The translations under genes were made by a program, and so were the position numbers. From Lophium mytilinum (lineage: Eukaryota > Ascomycota > Dothideomycetes > Mytilinidiales > Mytilinidiaceae), in assembly GCA_010093605.1 (NCBI GenBank), contig MU004188.1:1498341-1562340 (forward strand): a stretch of 64,000 nt of DNA. Direction: 5' to 3'. Each line of letters starts with the position of its first letter. Within the stretch, counting starts at the first letter, position 1. The notes under the pieces were generated by a model. It did no database searches. It was not told where the DNA came from and was given only the letters and a program-made list of their open reading frames with translations. Shown here in pieces: positions 35,496-48,614 of the stretch.

Positions 35496-36489
35496 GAACC
35501 CTCTTTATCTCCAAAGTCGACTCCAAACAATCGTGTCGCCGACACCCGGAATCACCGCCTATCCATTACGGCTCAAAGCCGAACGGACTCGGAGCGTTTG
35601 CTCGACCAGCAATGGCTTGTGAGGAGCTCTGGCTCGGGTCATTAAGGTCATTCGAGCCTTGTGGCTGTCACGAGCAGCATCCGGGAACCTCGGGCATACA
35701 CTACCGTTTGGACGACGGCTTGTTTCATTCGTTCTTGATGTTTAGCGGGCGCCAAAAAGGGTGTCTTTGGATTAGACGCATCTAAGCGTCATGACTTTGA
35801 CGAGCATTCTTCATGAGATATCTCATGGAGGGGCACGATCGGGCTCCTGCAGGCTATGCTAGGGGACTGGTTCTCGGCCCAATCCGAAGGTATCTATAGA
35901 TACTCTTATGTCGGTCGCTGGCAGATATGTGGAAGTTTTTAGAATCGAAGGATCTACGGAGCCAATGAGACTTCTTGCAATTGTGATGCATACTGTATTT
36001 TCTTACTACACGTTCCCGCTTACAGATCGCTACCTTGACGTGGATCTTGACCCTTTCTTCAAGCTCGTCACGTGCTGATGGCTGGTTCCAAGTGTGCGAA
36101 CCTTGGTTTCAAGTTTGTCATCCAATGTAAAATAACTGATCGGACACAGACTATCAACTAGACATTGCCTTGTGCAACAGTTGACCAAGCGTAAAAGTCA
36201 CTCGGAAAATGATCAGGGGCTGTAATGGAATCTGGATTTTCTGAACTAGACTATAATGCACTGCAATAGGAACCCCTCAAGCTCGTGGGCTACCCCAATT
36301 TTGCCGCTTTTGTGAGCTCGGCCAAGGAGGAGGGAGGAAAGAGTGCCAAAATAAAAAGAAAAAGGGTCAATGCCATTCCAAGCACCTGAAATGAAGGTAA
36401 GCCTATCACGTTCCCAGCACTCCAGAGAAATTCTTAGTCCGTTTCATCGCCCCCTAAGCCGGCATTAACATTGCCTTCCGATATCCTCC
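35496..36489. other. Convergent intergenic region
   Basis: This segment is about 1 kb between two 3' ends. No coding frame, RNA gene or repeat could be supported. Confidence 0.5.
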
Positions 36490-38468
36490 CTACTCAACAC
36501 GTCGGCCCTCGACAACGGCTGTGATTTTGATAAGCTTGTGGATAAGCAGACGCAGGCCAGTCTCGGGTTTAGCGTCGACGCTATCAGCAATTGACATTTG
36601 CTTGCTAAACTCCTCCGTGTCGATGTCTGTCGCCTTCGCCTTGCCCTTGCTCTTGTGATGTTCCTCGCCTCCGATCTTCGCTTTCTTCGCCGCCTTTTCG
36701 ATTTCCTTCTTCTTCTTAGGTTCCACTTCAGGCTCATCAGTCTCTTCGATATAAGTGTACCCATCGTCTGGAAAGAACATTTTCATCGCATGAGGCCACT
36801 CCGGGATGTTGCCGATAGTCATCTTTTCGAGGATGTGGAAATGCGTCTCCCAGTCAGGGTGACGAACAGTGCAGAACCACTGGAGAGTAGGACGGGGGTT
36901 CGCTACGTGCCCATAGCGAGTCTGGGAGACCTCGAGACGATAGTCAGTTCCTGTGATACGGAATACCCAGACACGTTCCGTCTTTGCGCGCAGCAAATCT
37001 GGGCCGCCCGTAGGAAATCGGATGTATCTATCATGGAAGTCGGGATCGCGAGCTCGAAAAGTGTCGAGGACAATCCGGTTGGCGTATGCAACGAGGAAAG
37101 GCGGCAGTCGGTCCTTTCGGACCACCCTTGAGGCATTGACGTGGAAATGCCAGGCGCGTCCACTACAAAAGACAACATAGTCAGTAATTAGCTTCAAGCG
37201 TTTATGTACAGTAAGCAGCTTACCTTGAGGGAGACAACAGATTGACATTCATCATATTAGCTGGGAGATCTTTGCCTATCTCCAGGAGCGACCATTTCGT
37301 GGGCAAGCGAACGATCTCATCGTCATCGTCATCGCGATCCTCGAACTCCAGCTGGAGCAAGAAGTTACGACCGGAGTTGTTGGGATCACGTAGGATCGCC
37401 GTAACCCTGAACACAGGCTTGATCAAGCTGTTTGCTTGTATTTGATGATGAATGGGGCTGAGGACATTCGCAGCTCTGATCAAACGCCCAAGCAAGTCAT
37501 CCTCAACGCCGCCCGTGACACTATACAGTCTATTAGCCTATGACGAAAATAGCTAAACACACTACCAAATGCTCCCAGAGACTTACGGTTTCTCGATACT
37601 GCCTGACACACGCGTATCATCTCGTTCCATCATGTCCACAAATTCGTCGCGCATATAGCAGTTCTCTTGGGAGGGTTTGAGGCGGCTTCCAAGATTCAGC
37701 AGACCGAGGCTAATGCCCATGTTGTAGACTTGACTACGCTGTCGGATCACGTTGAAGCATTCGATGATGGTCTCCTCCATTGCTTCCAGCTTATCATCTC
37801 GAATCTTCTCTTCGATTTCGCGCTGGCATAGCGGAGCAAGCATCTCCACAGGAACAAGGGTTTCCACTGGGTCAACCATGACAGCGAGAGACTGTGGGCC
37901 TCCGTACGGTTTTATGCGAACGTTCTTGATCCGCTCCTCGAGGCAGATGAACTTGGCCTGCGGAGCGAAGTTGTAGAGGGCGATCTTAGCCTTGATGAAT
38001 TTCTCCACGCGCGGCTTCGCATCATCGACCCGCGCCTGCTCGAGGCCGGTGATCATGATACGAAGAGGCATATCTGGGCCGGTGTTCTGAACACTGGTAT
38101 ACACCAAAGAGCCGATTTGGATCTTGCGAAGTTCTTCCAATTGAGGGCCTAACAAATGGTCCGGGTGAAGGTCTGGATTGGTCAAGTCTTCTGTCCAGTC
38201 CACATAGCCCTAGGAGTTACTGTTAGTTGCGACATAACCTCGCCGCACCGATCGTAAAAGGGCTGCGTACGGTGAATCCAAGGTCGCAGTCGGAATACTG
38301 ATTGTATGGATCCGTGAGTGTCTTTGCCGCATCTTTGAGAGTACTCTCGCTCCATTTCTCGTACGAAAAGGCCTTGATTTTGGCGAAATTGGCACTCTTT
38401 GGTCCTCTACCACGTTCCCTATCTAGAGTTAGTAACATTAAGGCCCAGAGAGGCTGGCAAACTCACAT
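36490..38468 (-). CDS. Conserved-looking hypothetical protein, 580 residues, start codon split by an intron
   Basis: Exons are 38467-38468 (the AT of the start codon), 38271-38418, 37587-38209, 37224-37520 and 36490-37162, together 1743 nt. All internal introns have good signals (GTACGC/CCTAG, GTAAGT/TATAG, GTAAGC/TGTAG). The protein starts MERGRGPKSANFAKIKAF. It has a mixed alpha/beta composition with no membrane helix, an acidic patch (FEDRDDDDDEIVRL) and a basic stretch near the C-terminus (PKKKKEIEKAAKKAK). The dense charged and aromatic middle (WHFHVNASRVVRKDRLPPFL) looks like a folded domain, but I do not recognise the family. An ATG at 38807 in a frame that joins to this one would add 115 residues, which look like antisense or UTR. 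Confidence 0.6.
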
Positions 38469-39656
38469 CGTGGCCGTGCTAGTTGCGTTGATGTGACTAG
38501 GTTTACTGTGAACTGCGCAGAGCCAGTTTCCACGAGACGCGAAATGGAGATACCGCCACGTGACCGACCGACGTAGATTGCGAACTATGAGGACGCGTGC
38601 TGCTGATCCGCAGATACAGGCTGCACGTTGGCAAGAGGGTTGAGGCCAAGATGAAGAGTTTGTCGTTTTTGGAGCGATGAGGTGTTGACGCGGCAGGTGA
38701 GGTAAAGAGGAAGACGTCGAGGCAATCGCGCGAGCTGGCAGTCGTAGGCTGCCTCCGCAGAAGCAACGACCTCGATAATCCAGAACAACGACGGAAAAGT
38801 ACCTCATTCACCCGGGCAAATCGCCCATCATCAAACAGTTTTTCCAGTTTCTGCAGTAAAAATGGCGCTTGTGTTGCCGGTTCTGTAACACCAAGGCCTC
38901 GTCGCTCTAGACAACGACCATCGCCACTGCCAAAAGACTGCTCTTGACGGCGCGCCCGAATTCGACGGTTTTGTCGCTATATCGACCTAAACGCGAAGAA
39001 GTGCATCATGTGGGACTAAGAGGATGTTCCAATGCGTCCCGAAGATCGTACTAAACGCTAGGAGGAACTACCTCAGGGTGCATATTCAGGAGCTAAAAAC
39101 CTCGAGCTGCTGAATCGTGGAGCCCAATCCATGACTTTTATAGAGCACGCACGTGTTTGGAGTGCCCCTGGGCGATGCGGAGAAACCGGTGATTGATGAC
39201 ATCTTTCGCTGCTTTTGAATTGCATCACGAAGAACCGTGCTTTGACATGAGAAGAAAAGGTTCGAGGCGCCCCTGAGCGTTTGGTTCGATAACAGAGGTC
39301 GATGTCACATTCATGAGCCCGTGAATCGGAAGCATAGTAGTTGTATTTTGGCAAAGCAGTAGGATGGACGAGGGATCTTCCGACTTCCCTCGTGGAGGAC
39401 AAAACTGAACCTTGGAAGGGACGTTTTGAAGATATGGGTTCCGTGAGTCAGCAGAATGCCAAGATATCTTCAACATCCCAGGGAAATTTCCGGGGACTCA
39501 ACTTCACGACTCGTCGCGCGCCAGCCTACAATCCATTCCAGAACAGTTGACTATTTGCGGTGTCTTTTACTGCCTTAAAGGCCTCCTACACAATCCAATT
39601 GCCTCTAGCAATTCTCCAGTGGCGCACAGCCTCCAACCCCATCTCCGGCCGCAATT
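38469..39656. other. Divergent intergenic region
   Basis: This 1.2 kb segment lies between the hypothetical gene and uL23m. It contains some open frames without motifs. Both promoters are expected here. Confidence 0.5.
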
Positions 39657-40239
39657 ATGGTCCGCTTCGGCAGGAAAGAAGTCTACCTGTACGCACAACC
39701 ATAGAGAATTCCCACCTACTGCTTTTCAATCGGCTAACCCCCGCAGACCCAATGCAGTAATAGCATTAATGAAATCCGAACACCTCCCCGCAACCCACGC
39801 CAAATTCCGCGTCCCCCTCACCTTCTCCAAGCTCGACCTCCGCGACTACCTCTACCACGCCTACGGGCTCCGCACCGACAAAATCCGCTCCTACGTGCAG
39901 CAACAACGTGTGCAGCACGACCGGCCCGACGCCACGATGCCGCAACAAAATAAATGGTTCCGGCCAAAGGCAATCAAGCATATGACGGTCGAAATGGACA
40001 AGCCGTTTCTGTGGCCGGAAGATCCGGACAATTGGGAGCCGTGGAGCAAGGAAATTTTCAATGAGCTGCAGCAAAATGCGAATGACAGGGATAAGCCGGC
40101 GACAAGAGTCAAAGCAGCGAAAATGGAGGGGGACACGTTAGCGACGCAGGCGCGAGAGCTGCTGGAAGGGAAGAAGAGGTGGAGGCGGACGCCTGTGGAT
40201 GAAGAGGCGGTGGAGGTGGACAGCGATGTGAAGATATGA
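39657..40239 (+). CDS. MRP20: Mitochondrial large-subunit ribosomal protein uL23m
   Basis: Exon 1 (39657-39688) encodes MVRFGRKEVYL. After a 58-nt intron with GTACGC, GGCTAAC and CGCAG, exon 2 (39747-40239) follows. The total is 525 nt, 174 residues. The family core is clear: KFRVPLTFSKLDLRDYLYHAYG, then IRSYVQQQRVQ, KWFRPKAIKHMTVEMDKPFLWP. These match fungal mitochondrial L23, which sits at the exit tunnel of the mitoribosome and contacts the inner-membrane insertion machinery. A frame beginning further upstream at 39547 reads through the intron and is not the real N-terminus. Confidence 0.9.
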
Positions 40240-40645
40240 GGAAGGCATCAGGCGGAGGAGTCACGGATGCTTTGCAATTGAAGATAGGTGGATGACAGTG
40301 TGTATTCAAACGAGTGTGTATGATAGGGTCCACGGCGCGAGAATTCATGGATCGGCTTCATTTGGCTTTTGAGGTTTGGAATTTGGCAGTAAGCATTCGT
40401 GAGTGTCATTCGTCACTAGGGTTACTACGTAGAAGACGGCGCTATGTATGAAGGGCCATAGGGATCCAGCCTAAAGTTCCCAAAAATCTCCATTATGTTC
40501 AGTCACATTTCCGATTTAGATATTAACTATCCATGACCTGACCAAGGGAATGACCAAACTCCACCATCCAAGCATATTATCGCCGGGTGTTCGCTATGAA
40601 CGGATGACGAAAAAACAGCAAGACCTCCACTTGACACTGATCTTC
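40240..40645. other. Convergent intergenic region
   Basis: This 406 bp segment lies between the stops of uL23m and the GT2 gene. Nothing else is seen. Confidence 0.5.
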
Positions 40646-43600
40646 TTACGAACCCAGCAAAATGGGCAACAACGGCAACAACACATGAGCACCAACCTGG
40701 TTCGCTAGCGGTACGATACTGGTGAAATCCTCGATCCTCCAGCCTCGTGGCGCACCTTCAGCAAGGTAGATCATGCCGCCAATCACGGGCGCCATGGCGA
40801 GCAACATCCATTTGAAGTTCTTGATGACTTTGTCGACACTGATGAAGAATCCAGTGCCTTCGAGTTCCTTGGCAGTGGATGTCCATTCCATCTTGAGAGA
40901 GAACAGGTGGGCGAGGAGAGCATGAGATATGTGCCAGGACATGCCGCCGAAGAAGATCACTTCCCGGCCTTAGGTCAGATTATGGGTAGACGAGCGACGG
41001 GGAACGTACGGAACAAGGGCATCCATTTTATACCCTCGAGTAGGGCCCAGAAGAACGTCTTGTCGCCCATGCGGTGGCGGAACCAAGCGAAGCTACCTTT
41101 TGTTACAATCCGAATGTGGAAGAAGCGGGAGAAAACTTACCAAATGGGAGAGATGATGTTGAAGACGAAGAGAGTACCCACTAACATCTTCCAGCTTGAA
41201 AGGTAGTAATGGTCCAAATTGGCGGCATACCACCCAGTGATGATATAGTTGACAATCGACAGGGGAAGAGCCGCTCCAATCGCATAATACGTACCGATGT
41301 ACCCGATGATGGTGAACTTCGAGGTAATCTTCATGTTTGACCAAAGAAAAGTCCGGAATAGCTTCGTGAAAGGTCCACGCCAAAGCCAGGTGTGAATGGG
41401 GTTAAACATCTGCGAGGTCGTGAGAAACGATTGGATTGAAAACTTTGGTTTGCGTACAAGCTCTGAACACCCATAGGCATATTTTTCCCATCTGAGCAAT
41501 TCATCGAAGATGGTTAATGAGACACCTTCTTTAAAATTGCCATGATCTAGATGTGTATCAGTTGGAGAACGCTTCACTTTTAGAGTTATCTCATACCGTA
41601 AGTTGCCATTCGGATGACGAAACCAGCAATCTGTAAGCGGAGGGAGATATCAAAATCTTCGGAGACATGGCTTTCGCTCCAAAATTTCTCGACGCCGTTG
41701 TCTTGGAACGACACACTCTGCACCGCTTTCCAGCGAAGGAAGGCATTATGACCAACGAAGGGTGCAGTGTCACCACTTCCAACGGCGTGGCGGATCGAGA
41801 GGTAGACAAGATTTGTGAAGTACGTGATCGCTTGATTGGAGTCAGTGGAATCTTGGAGAGCTTGAGAGTTGTACGAACCATCTTCAAAGATGGAATGAAT
41901 GACTTGCATGACGCCGCCTGGAGCAGTTAGGTACTTTACCTATGAAGTACGGGAGGAGGTTGACGCACTAGCATGTTGGATGATGGCAACATCAGGACTC
42001 TCGGCCATCTCCATAGCCCCCAGAGCCAAGCAATCGACAGGCACTTGAGTATCACAATCGACGAGCAGTATGATTTCTCCTAACCTGATGTTTCCCGAAG
42101 CTTGCGTGCGGCCTTGATCATCGTCTAATACCTTACGCATGGCCTGCTCGTACAGATCGTTCTCTTGTTCGAGAGTAATATCCTCTTCCGTGCAGCCTAG
42201 TTCAGCAGCGCGAGCTTCGAGTAGCCTCTGCAGCTCGTCTTCGACCCGAATGCTAAAGTTGAGACAGTAGTTCAGATTGGACGCTTTCTTGAATTTACCA
42301 GGCCTCACGAAGCCGTCTTTACCGTGTGGGGGGCGGGAGCACCAGCCAATATTGTTAAGCTCATAGAATCGCTTGCGTGCGTCTGTCAGGTCAGGCTTGA
42401 TAGCTTGCATTCCATCTTCACAGACGAAGCTGCTTCTTATTAACATCCCCAATGAGCCTACAAGTAAGTTGAAGAGATTTACATAGAGGCAGTTCCGCCC
42501 TCGGCTTCATACTGCTTGATCGCGGCCATCAGAGAAGTTACGGTCGGGATGATAACACCTTTTAGGCCTTCTTTGTAGACTGCTCACGTCGTTAGTGGCG
42601 CTTAGAAACATTGCATGAGAGGTGCCACATACCTGGCATCTGTATACTAATGTGTGGGAGGGCCAAATCACGATGGCGTTCCCTGCGTGGTGCACGCGAT
42701 GAGTAGTATTTGGAGTTTCCTTCTTTTGGGTCTTGAATAGGGCCCACAAGCTGGAAAAGTGATCCGATCAGAACGACGAAGAAGAAGAGTGCAAAGAAAA
42801 CGAATAGTGGAAGAGTCGCAAGCAAACCAAGACGCTTCAAGCCGACCGATCCCAACGTACGGATCTCGACGATGATGTTTCTAACAGCCAAGCTCTCCAC
42901 ACAGACGATCAGACAAACAGTCATGCCAATCATGAGACTGTGGGTGAGCAAAAATGGTCGTTTCGGGATCTTCATAGCTTCTTCGTCGTCGACGTCGAGA
43001 TAAACCCCATCTCTCTTCTCCAGTTCTTCAAGCTCGATTCCTCGTGCAATGATGTTGCTCTTAGACCCTTTCTCACTACGTGAATTCTTGCCATAGACGC
43101 TAGGAGTCGTGTATCCGGAATCGCGGCCAGTTGTGGGTTGGAACATGAATCGGCGATCTTGGTCAGGAATTGCTGCGCCCCAAAGCTAGAAAGCATCAGC
43201 TCTGTCTAGTAATGGTATATACACATCACTCACAGTTCCCATAATCTTACTCTCTACATCTGCGCCTTGGACCATCAAGTCCTCCGCGGTATGGCTCCAA
43301 ACAAGGATCAATTTTTCCTGACGAAGGAGACACATGAAGTCTCTCCGCCGCACTCCAGTGTCGTTCCTCGCGAGTTCGCGTATACTATCGACCACTGGTA
43401 CAGTTAAATTGTACGGTCCGAGAGTAAACTCCGTATCGTCCTTTCCAATCCGAGAGAAGATGGGTGAGCATATTTCCGAGGACATGGTAAACGCGACAGC
43501 CAGGTTGAGCTTCTCGCAGACAACCTTGAGCTCTGCGTTGACATCTTCCGGCTCTGAGATATAATCGACTAATTCGCCGTCTTCAACTTGCATGACTACC

Positions 43601-44011
43601 CCAAGGTAGTCATACCCCGATGCTCGTAGGCTTTCATCTGGCTTCAGCCATCCCTTGTCAAGAAGTCGGCGATACAGAAACTTGGCCATCTATCTAAGCG
43701 TTAGTAAGCTCATTTCTCACAACATCTGACCATAGCTCGCTCGCCACGTTAAAATGTTACACATTGGCAATGCGGTACACGAGTCAAGATTCCTGCCCGA
43801 AAGGCCGGAACCGCATCAACAGATCCGAAAATGGACAGGTCGTATTGTTCGAGACTTTACTTACAACTTCATAGCGAGAGACTCTATGTTCCTCAGGCAT
43901 CGGAAGAAGTGTCCTATTCCGTGAATTTTCAGGCCTGGAGAACCTTGGTGCGACGGGTATAGGATACGTAGGTATTGAGATGCCAATTGGCGGCGGTATC
44001 GTACCACTCAT
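40646..44011 (-). CDS. GT2: Processive family-2 glycosyltransferase, fungal GT2 type
   Basis: Nine exons (43865-44011, 43234-43689, 42633-43185, 42483-42579, 41969-42429, 41597-41917, 41141-41546, 41010-41092, 40646-40968) total 2847 nt, 948 residues. Two membrane segments lie in the third exon (MIGMTVCLIVCVESLAV and LATLPLFVFFALFFFVVLIG) and several more near the C-terminus. Catalytic motifs are in the order expected for a processive GT2: VDCDTQVP (about 544), SEDFDISL (about 658) and LLRWEKYAYG, the QxxRW equivalent (about 695). The protein resembles the fungal GT2 described in Zymoseptoria tritici, needed for hyphal growth on solid surfaces and virulence. Its polysaccharide product is unknown to me. 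It is distinct from chitin synthases. Confidence 0.88.
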
Positions 44012-46419
44012 CGTGTTCCTCGAGCCCAATATTGAGCGTAATAGAAGCAAGAAAATACAAGAGGGAGAATGAAAAAGGACAGGGACACTGTGAAATGTAG
44101 AAGACGGCCGGAAAGATGTAGTGCCGTCCAGCTCCGCAAAGCAAGGCTAGAAGATGGCAGGGCCCGTTCCGGACGTGGATATAGGTGCCGCTCGCGGGTT
44201 GTCGATAGTTGAGGAATAGCCCCGTGGCCTGTCATCATCGACCCATTAGCATCTGACGAAGAAGACGCCTCAGTCATGGCTTGACAGATTCCCGCCCAGC
44301 CACGTGGTCCAGGTAGGACCGAAGCACTCCGCAAGGCTTGAGGCTAGTGGCACGCGACTTCAGCGTCGCCGCTGGCAACCATCCGGACGTAACCGCCATA
44401 GTCGGGGAAAAGGTTGACGAAATGCAGAACGCATGTGATGTACGAGGATTTGAACACCGGACAAGGGTGATGAATTTAGGGGTAATTTTCGTCTCAATAG
44501 CATGACTAGGGTACAGTACAGGAAAGTATGCAAAGCAGTGTTGATCGCTGATTGTCACGGAGTATATACAGACATGAGGCTTGGGAGGTCTTACTTTGGC
44601 ACTATTTCGGGACTGGTGAGACAGGCTGCTATGCCCTCACGAAACCAGCTGAAATGATTGGGCTGAACCGAACTGACAGTCTATGAAGGCCGAACGGCCC
44701 GTTCCGCGTACGCAATGATGAGATGTCTAGCATCAAGAAGAGACACAGAGCAAAGGGAGACGTGTAGTGAAGACGCTAGTCAGTGATCGCGAAATTATGC
44801 CCACTTTCGCAGGTGGTCAGCTGAACTCCTTCTAGTAACTAGAAGGACAAAGGACGAGGTATGAAAAGTAAGGCCAAGACGAGGCATTGAAAATCTATCT
44901 CGTTCTTAAACGCTGCAAGGACGACGGAAGACAGCCATTTCCTGACGACGCAGCTTGACATCTGTTTGGCGCAACGGATGGACTGAGACAGGTGTTGAAA
45001 CGCGTGGGACAACGGAGAGACCTTGGGGTAGGACGGGGTTAGGCACCGAGGGCCTGGAAGTGGACCATAGTGGTCACGCAAAAAAGCCCCGGTGTCATCT
45101 TATGCCAGTCTTTCGCGACATCGGTAGTTGTGTGTTTCAAGTGGAGAATGAGAGAAGCTGGTGAGGCACACAAAGCGGTGGAGTGGTCTAGGGTGATCGT
45201 CCGAAGGCGCCAACGAGGTCAAATTAAGACTTTCCCCGGGATCCACGAAACACCACAGGGTCCTCCAAATGCAGTTGGGCTGAGATGCGGGAACGCCCTG
45301 AGATCCATGCCGCGCGCCTTGCTGCTATTAGCTCTATCCCGCGAAGGGCTTTGTCAAGCTCAAGCCTTGTGGCGTCGGGAATTGATAGAATAGAGAATGG
45401 CGTCGCAAGTCGGTTGGGACGGCCTCAACACCAGGAATGCTATCATGACCCTGGCTGCTGCCAACGAATGCTTTGCTTCCACAGTCTACGGTTGGCGCTC
45501 AAAGCGAATAGCTGCGTCGGAAATTCCGGGCCATGGAGATGCGTGACAAGTCCACTCACCACCCTTTACACGTCCGCAAGAAAAAACCTTAATGGCACTC
45601 ACCCTAGACCCTCGCATGAGCACTGCACGGAGGCCACGTCTCCACGTCCCGAACACAGTCAACTGGCTCTCGTAGAACAAGGCCGCTCAAACAGCCTGTA
45701 CTGTGTAATAGGAGTAGGAGACGACATGACCTTGCTAACTCGATCCGGAAGTGCAGGATTGTTCACCCTGGCTGAGACCCTGGATCGAGGAAAGCTCCAT
45801 CAGATTCGCATTCCGCGCACATGGGCGCGGCGCTACAGGGGACACCCGGAAGCTAGCCCCATCCCTCTGCTGAGTAGGACACTGAATTCACACCATTGAC
45901 AACACTAATCATACTGTGTATTCAGTCAGTCTAAGAGATCCCATGCGCAACATGTATCTGTTTAAGCGCTTTCATCATGTTGTTATGGAAACGCTCTGAA
46001 ATGCCACTGACACATGACCAGACTGTGGCTGCGCTTCAGGTATCGGCCATAGACCAGAGTGATGTAGTCGTCGGCCAAATTGGGACGTCTGACTCTCCTT
46101 TGAGGCACTCTTATTAAGATCCCTGCAGTCGGCCATGTCTCTGCCTGGAGCACCCTCAATTCTAAACGGTCGACTCTGTGTATGAAACCGCCTGACAGGA
46201 GCGAATCCCGACCCCTGGAATAGTATATCCTAGCCCCTTTGGCAGTGCTTTTCAAACATAGAGCAGCCACCATTCTGGAGTGATCGGTGTTGATCTCAGC
46301 AACTGTCAAGAGTCTCCTCCGTCTCATCACGAGCATTTGCTTGTGTTCCGGCGATCTTGAGTGGACGCCACTAGTCAGATATGTCTCTTCTCCGACTAAG
46401 GATCTGTTCTTGATCGCCA
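44012..46419. other. Large divergent intergenic region
   Basis: This 2.4 kb region lies between the GT2 start and the earliest possible start of the GH16 gene. The longest frames (45285-45899 on plus, 45983-46420 on minus) show no motif, domain or splice context. Long promoter regions are common for cell-wall genes. No repeats or RNA genes could be supported. Confidence 0.45.
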
Positions 46420-46614
46420 ATGTTTTCAGCAGACCGCGATATCCGATATGCTAATCAGATGCTGTCAGATGCCTGCTATAAGGCTCTCCCCATCCGCATA
46501 AATCTGGACTTGATCGCCGCTAGAGAGTCGAAGGCTCCTCTAATACGTAAACGGCCGCTGTTGCGTGTTCAAGCTATTCACATGGAGGAGCAAAAGGAGA
46601 AAAAACCCGAGCGA

Positions 46615-48434
46615 ATGCCCAGGCCTTCGCCGCAACCACATGTTCAGGTTGAAAATCCTTTCCAAACGCCTCAAACTGGATCCGTTGCTTCCGTGGCTTC
46701 GGCCTCTGGGTCGTACTTCATCGCTGGTGAGCGAGCTCTTTCGCACTCCACTTTAAGTTAGAAAAAAATCATGTTTGGAGTTGAAAGCTTACAGATTATT
46801 GCCACAGAGGAACAGGCACCGCCTTTGAAGCAACGGAAGTTCAAGAGCGCAAGATTAGTCGGAGAGTACGAGAAGCCATGGGTAAAGGAGAAGGAGCCGC
46901 GAAAGATATGGGATAAAGTCATCTTCTTTGGATTTCTGATCGTTGGATTGGGCATCGGAGCTTACATCTGCTATGATGGATGGCGGAGTGTTCCCCACGA
47001 CAATGTGAGTTGAAATGCACCTCTTTGTGATAAATAGGTTAAAGGTGGCCTCAGTATTGTCCACTCTTCGAAGACGACTTCAGAAACGGGATAAACCCAG
47101 AATATTGGAACCACGAGGTTGAACTCGGCGGCTTCGGGACTGGTACGTTCGATTGGACGACTTCGGATCCTAGGAACTCCTTCACGGATCCTGAGGGCCT
47201 CCACATCGTTCCGACCTTTACTACAGATACGACCGACATCACCGAAGCCCAGATAAACGACGGCTATGTCCTCAATCTTACAAAAACGGGTGGTGATGGT
47301 AGTTGCACAAGTACGAAAAAGATACCGGGCGGAGATTGTTCAGTACGCAGTAACATAACCAGCGGATCCATCATCAACCCTGTGCGGAGTGCGCGTCTTA
47401 CGACTCGAGGAAAGCTTAATCTGACTTACGGCAAAATTGGTGGGGTTTCCCTGCTGATAGGCCGAAAGAAGCGACATTAACAAGATGCAGAGGTCGTGGC
47501 AAAACTTCCCAAAGGCGACTGGCTATGGCCAGCCATCTGGTGAGTCTACGCCATAACCACTTCTTAGCCATTGCTCACGATGTAAGGATGATGCCTGAGA
47601 AAAACACATACGGCGAATGGCCAACGTCTGGAGAAATAGACATCATGGAATCGAAAGGAAACTACGGCGACGAGTAAGTCTGCAGCTATCCAGACACCGA
47701 TATCGATATGTAACGAGTTTCCAGCTACGACGGCGGCCGAGACGAGATCTCCGGAACCCTCCACTGGGGCCCCACGACCGTCCTGGATTTCTTCTGGAAG
47801 ACGACCGGCAAGCGGGATATCCGCCGGACCGACTACTCCAATGACTTCCATCTCATTGGCATGGAGTGGACTCCTAATTACATATATACTTATGTCGACT
47901 CGCGTCTCGCGGTAAGCTTCTCTCACTCTCGGATCCCGCTCTTGCGAATAATGCTAATGTCTTTCAGCAAACTGTCTTTGTTAGGTTCTCCACCAAACTG
48001 GGCAACCTCTGGAAGCGCGGCGGGTTCCAACATATGTTCGTCAATGGCTCAGCCTTGGTAAGGACACACCAGCCTTCAATTTCCGAGACCTAAGCAGCTG
48101 ACCTGACTTGCTCCAGAGCGATCCGTGGTCCCAGACCGGTCGTCCGAACACCCCTTTCGACGAGCCATTCTATTTGATCCTCAATGTGGCTGTTGGCAGC
48201 ACTACTGGGTATTTCCCGTAAGTCCAATAACTCCATTCGGTAAGAGTAAGGGGCGTTGTGGCTGATGATGCGGATAGTGATCGTCAAGGCGATAAGCCCT
48301 GGATCAACTTCTCGCCCACGGCTGGACGAGACTTCTGGAACGCGCGGAACTCGTGGATGTCGACGTGGGGAAAGGGGAATGAGCGTGGGATGACGATAAA
48401 GTCGGTGAAGATGTGGAGAGAGGGGAAGTGCTGA
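46615..48434 (+). CDS. KRE6/SKN1-like GH16 beta-glucan synthesis protein
   Basis: This is a type II membrane protein with a luminal GH16 fold, required for beta-1,6-glucan in yeasts. Nine exons (46615-46726, 46808-47004, 47055-47439, 47491-47539, 47587-47673, 47725-47911, 47968-48057, 48117-48217, 48278-48434) give 1365 nt, 454 residues. A cytosolic tail is followed by one membrane helix (VIFFGFLIVGLGIGAYICY). The catalytic domain has FDWTTSDPRNSF, DWLWPAIWMMPEK, the GH16 signature GEIDIMES with both Glu residues, FHLIGMEWTP and LILNVAVGSTTGYFP. The start is uncertain: in-frame ATGs at 46582 and 46420 would add 11 or 65 residues. The C-terminus ends REGKC without an obvious GPI signal. Confidence 0.88.
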
Positions 48435-48614
48435 GTAAGATTGGATCTTAGCAGACTTGGATCTCTCTAGAGTAAGGCTTATATCTAGATACCCTTCAGC
48501 CTCCCAAGTTTTTACTGCAGATAGGCTTTGCGGGATAGACGACGAGGGCGATGGAAGAGACCAGAGCTAATGTCGATTATTGGTTTTTGTTTCATCTTGT
48601 CTTGTCCTATATCA

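Noticed and set aside
38463-38807. A 115-residue N-terminal extension of the hypothetical protein
   Set aside because: It would splice in frame, but the sequence is Ser/Arg/Cys-rich without domain character, and the split ATG gives a cleaner start. Kept as an alternative only.
44430-44475. Possible tRNA T-arm around GATTTGAACACC
   Set aside because: The flanking five bases cannot form a T-stem in either strand, and there is no acceptor stem.
45285-45899. A 204-codon plus-strand frame between GT2 and the GH16 gene
   Set aside because: Composition is irregular, no motif is seen, and nearby frames are similarly open. Chance is the simpler reading.
45983-46420. A 145-codon minus-strand frame upstream of the GH16 gene
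   Set aside because: No motif and no splice context. It lies in the likely promoter of the GH16 gene.
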